Shown here: positions 3,714-5,709 of the stretch, piece after piece
Numbering within the stretch: position 1 is the first letter of the stretch
How the letters are laid out: every line of letters starts with the position of its first letter
From: Pyrodictiaceae archaeon
GTDB taxonomy: Archaea; Thermoproteota; Thermoprotei_A; Sulfolobales; Pyrodictiaceae
Direction of reading: 5' to 3'
NCBI GenBank assembly: GCA_026986935.1
Contig: JALSNP010000002.1
Coordinates: 1-5,709, forward strand
Length of the DNA stretch: 5,709 bases
Notes under the pieces: generated by a model
What the model was told of the DNA's origin: nothing
Databases searched by the model: none
The model's input: the letters and a program-made list of their open reading frames with translations, nothing else
Translations under genes and position numbers: made by a program

Positions 3714-4439
3714 ATGAAGCGCCCTCTTGTAGTATTAGAGAACGTTGTTAAGATCTATGATACCGGGAAAGTAAAGACCTTTGGGCTGCGAGGACTTAGT
3801 CTACGCATCTACGAAGGCGACTTCGTAGCAATAATGGGCCCAAGCGGTTCTGGTAAATCCACTCTCTTAAATATAATAGGGCTTCTCGATAAACCCACTA
3901 GCGGCAAGGTGTTCCTAGCTGGCAGAGATGTTACGAAGATAAATGATAATGAGGCCGCGAGGCTTCGTAACCGGTTTATAGGTTTCGTCTTCCAGCAGTT
4001 CAATCTGATAAATAGGCTCACTGTTTTCGAGAACATAGAGCTACCTCTAATCCCCCGCGGAATACCGCGTAGAGAGAGAAGAAGACTCGTAGTAAACGCG
4101 TTGCTAAGCGTTGGAGGCGATCTCTCATGGTTACCGAGAAAACCCCTAGAGCTTAGTGGTGGCCAGCAACAACGAGTAGCCATAGCCAGGGCTATAGTGG
4201 GGGAGCCTCGCCTCCTACTAGCAGATGAGCCGACTGGCGCACTTGATAGGAAGAGTGCACGAGTGATAGCTGAGACTTTTATCAAGCTAAACCGCGCTGG
4301 TAACACCGTAGTAGTTGTAACGCATGATCCCGAGATAGCCAATTGCACTAAAACAATCTACCAAATAAGGGACGGCGTAATAGTGTCGAAGGAGGAGCCT
4401 GATCCCCGGAAATGTATCCTCGAGACTGTGAGGCCCTAG
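3714..4439 (+). CDS. ABC transporter ATP-binding protein, MacB/LolD type
   Basis: This 241-residue cytoplasmic ATPase energises an ABC transporter. All motifs are present in order: Walker A GPSGSGKST (42-50), Q-loop FQQF (93-96), signature LSGGQQQR (147-154), Walker B LLLADE (167-172), D-loop GALD (175-178) and switch histidine in VVTHDPEIA (H204). The LLNIIGLLDKPTSGKV and NLINRLTVFENIELPL segments fit the MacB/LolD/FtsE class, which pairs with FtsX-like permeases for export or lipoprotein/surface substrates rather than for nutrient import. The domain is full length and intact. ATG 3714 follows AAGGGG (3697-3702) by 11 nt. It sits 20 nt after the second sRNA candidate and 63 nt before a secreted multi-domain protein, which is its probable partner. 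No permease is in the window, so the transporter is incomplete here; the permease is expected downstream. The substrate is unknown. Confidence 0.93.
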   Translation: MKRPLVVLENVVKIYDTGKVKTFGLRGLSLRIYEGDFVAIMGPSGSGKSTLLNIIGLLDKPTSGKVFLAGRDVTKINDNEAARLRNRFIGFVFQQFNLINRLTVFENIELPLIPRGIPRRERRRLVVNALLSVGGDLSWLPRKPLELSGGQQQRVAIARAIVGEPRLLLADEPTGALDRKSARVIAETFIKLNRAGNTVVVVTHDPEIANCTKTIYQIRDGVIVSKEEPDPRKCILETVRP

Positions 4440-4448
4440 GCTCCTCTG

Positions 4449-4455
4449 TATAAAG
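4449..4455 (+). promoter_or_regulatory. Possible TATA box before the secreted protein gene
   Basis: TATAAAG lies in the 63-bp gap after the ABC ATPase. A start about 29 nt downstream (near 4478) would give a leader of about 25 nt before ATG 4503. There is no clear BRE upstream, so the gene may instead be read as part of the ABC operon. The AAGGAGT at 4464-4470 is too far (32 nt) from the ATG to be its ribosome binding site. Confidence 0.3.
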
Positions 4456-4502
4456 GTAGAAATAAGGAGTAGAGCATACGACACCTAGCCCCTGGGCAAC
4501 GC

Positions 4503-5709
4503 ATGCAACTATCCACGAGAGGTTTGCAAAGAGCGATACTCGTTACTGGGATCATTGTACTAGGTATGTTCGTTGCCCAGGGTGTGCACGCTTACACTGT
4601 TCCTCCATGGAAGTGGGTCGTGCTCCCATCATGTGCAGGGAATGGGGCCAAGATAGGTATAAGAGTATATATCACACCCTTCCCATACCCTAACACCATT
4701 AACGACAACCTAGTCGTAGAGATACTGAACCCAGGTAACACGGAGCAAAACATTACAATGCATTTATACCTGCCAAAAGACTGGGCCCCAAGAAGTGTGA
4801 ACAGATCCCTTACCCTCATCCACGGGCTAAATAGGATAACTATAGAGGGGGTTAATACACCACCAGGCGCTGAGCCCGGCACCGAGCAATTACTAATACT
4901 ATTCGAGAGAGCATGCAGCTCGGGCTCATCGTGGAGGAGCGCGTATCTACCTATCACGTTGTATCCGAAACCCAGGCTAAGACTATCATTGATTAGCACC
5001 AAGTGGGGCGATGGATACGCATACCCTGGGCTAAGAGGAGAGACCTTAACCATAGAGTTGAGAAACGATGAGCCATACTATATAGCTGGCTATACTATTA
5101 CAGTAAACCTGCCCAATGGAATAAGCCTATCCGGGTCCAACGCCACAACCTATACAATAACAAGACGTGATACAAATATACGGCCCGGCGATATTATAGC
5201 CATAAGGATCCCGGTAGATATAGGCTATAACGCTACACAAGGAAATAAGACAATAATACTTAGAATAAGTGCACTGATTAGGTACGAGAACACGCTCACA
5301 GAGCTGAACACGAACATACGGGCACCCATCTCGGTAACCCAAATACCGGGGCTACAGTACAAAGTTGTTCAAAAAGGCTGGCTAACAGGCGCAGCATATC
5401 CTGGCGAGAAAGGGGCAAGACTATTACTAGACCTTGTGAACATAGACAAATTCACGATAACAAACGCTTATATAGCTATAGTTCTGCCAAAGGGTGTGAC
5501 ATCAAATCATAAACAGACCCAGATAATAACGCTCAGCGACACAGCAATAGGCTATGGAGACCACCTATCACTAAGCCTGAGCACCGACATAGATAACGAT
5601 GTGAAGCCAGGCACATACTATGCGGAAGTAAACGCACTACTTTACGGAACAGAGCCCAGCGGGGCTCGTGGACTAAGAGAGTTCACGCTACTAATCCCCC
5701 TAAGAATAC
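4503..5709 (+). CDS. Secreted/surface protein with three Ig-like (NEW3/COG1361-type) repeats, 3' end cut by window edge
   Basis: The open frame runs 402 codons to the window end with no stop. ATG 4503 is the first start after an in-frame TAG (4485-4487). Residues 1-30 form a signal peptide: basic R6 and R10, hydrophobic AILVTGIIVLGMFVAQ, and a probable signal peptidase cut after VHA (28-30). The rest is beta-rich, Thr/Pro/Tyr-rich and extracellular in character. Three repeats of about 112-125 residues are visible, centred on LVVEILNPGN...LYLPKDW (70-94), LTIELRNDE...VNLPNGI (182-207) and LLLDLVNID...IVLPKGV (307-332). Repeats 2 and 3 also share W-x-x-G-x-AYPG-x-x-G just before. This resembles NEW3/COG1361 S-layer-like domains; that is family-level recognition. 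C44 and C138 in the first domain could form a disulfide. Five N-X-S/T sequons (N83, N100, N213, N243, N248) suggest surface N-glycosylation. It probably partners the upstream ABC ATPase. Substrate and C-terminal anchor are unknown. No Shine-Dalgarno site is close to the ATG. Confidence 0.85.
   Translation, partial: MQLSTRGLQRAILVTGIIVLGMFVAQGVHAYTVPPWKWVVLPSCAGNGAKIGIRVYITPFPYPNTINDNLVVEILNPGNTEQNITMHLYLPKDWAPRSVNRSLTLIHGLNRITIEGVNTPPGAEPGTEQLLILFERACSSGSSWRSAYLPITLYPKPRLRLSLISTKWGDGYAYPGLRGETLTIELRNDEPYYIAGYTITVNLPNGISLSGSNATTYTITRRDTNIRPGDIIAIRIPVDIGYNATQGNKTIILRISALIRYENTLTELNTNIRAPISVTQIPGLQYKVVQKGWLTGAAYPGEKGARLLLDLVNIDKFTITNAYIAIVLPKGVTSNHKQTQIITLSDTAIGYGDHLSLSLSTDIDNDVKPGTYYAEVNALLYGTEPSGARGLREFTLLIPLRI

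Noticed and set aside
3809..4348. Long minus-strand open frame inside the ABC ATPase gene
   Set aside because: It is antisense to a gene with every ABC motif intact. Its product is low-complexity and Ser/Arg/Leu-rich with no recognisable domain or ribosome binding site.
4592..5053. Minus-strand open frame of 153 codons inside the secreted protein gene
   Set aside because: The plus strand carries an uninterrupted frame with a signal peptide and three repeats; the antisense product resembles no protein family.
1..5709. CRISPR arrays, insertion sequences, tRNA genes, attachment sites
   Set aside because: I looked for regular spaced repeats, transposase or integrase motifs and tRNA-like T-loop (GGTTCRA) sequences on both strands and saw none that could be supported.

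Overview
This window looks like chromosomal DNA from a hyperthermophilic crenarchaeote (Thermoproteota), most plausibly of the Desulfurococcales/Pyrodictiaceae type. The reasons are an archaeal ribosomal protein eL13, an archaeal Lrp/AsnC regulator, a DUF211 protein (an archaea-restricted family), a stand-alone methionyl-tRNA synthetase beta subunit, archaeal BRE/TATA promoters, GAGGTGA-type ribosome binding sites, several TTG/GTG starts, and heavy use of AGA/AGG and ATA codons. The taxonomic call is inference; no 16S gene is present.

Left part (1-1020): the eL13 gene (3' end cut by the window edge) and an Lrp-like regulator are both on the minus strand. Each has its own promoter with a shared CGAAAGA BRE-like element. 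The Lrp gene ends in a hairpin followed by a T-rich tract. The regulator is divergent from the next operon across a 208-bp spacer that holds back-to-back TATA boxes.

Middle part (1031-3548): four plus-strand genes. DUF211 and the MetRS-beta/tRNA-binding protein are 14 bp apart and probably co-transcribed. An unrecognised protein with three cysteines and an uncertain start follows a T-rich gap. A saccharopine-dehydrogenase-like/lysine-6-dehydrogenase-like NAD-dependent oxidoreductase starts at TTG 2427.

The most interesting stretch is the 165-bp gap at 3549-3713. It is nearly filled by two tandem C/D-box guide sRNA candidates of identical architecture: GGC stem, C box, 12-nt guide, D' box, 3-4 nt, C' box, 13-nt guide, D box, GCC stem. 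Boxes that depart from the RUGAUGA/CUGA consensus do so in compensated pairs, so all four kink-turns remain formable. The D' guide of the first RNA is complementary over 11 nt to the 530 loop of crenarchaeal 16S rRNA, as recalled from general knowledge.

Right part (3714-5709): a MacB/LolD-type ABC ATPase is followed by a large secreted or membrane-anchored protein built of three Ig-like (NEW3/COG1361-type) repeats, cut by the window end. Together they suggest a surface export or remodelling ABC system whose permease probably lies downstream. No tRNA, rRNA, CRISPR, insertion sequence or integrase is visible, and no gene-free stretch exceeds 300 bp.
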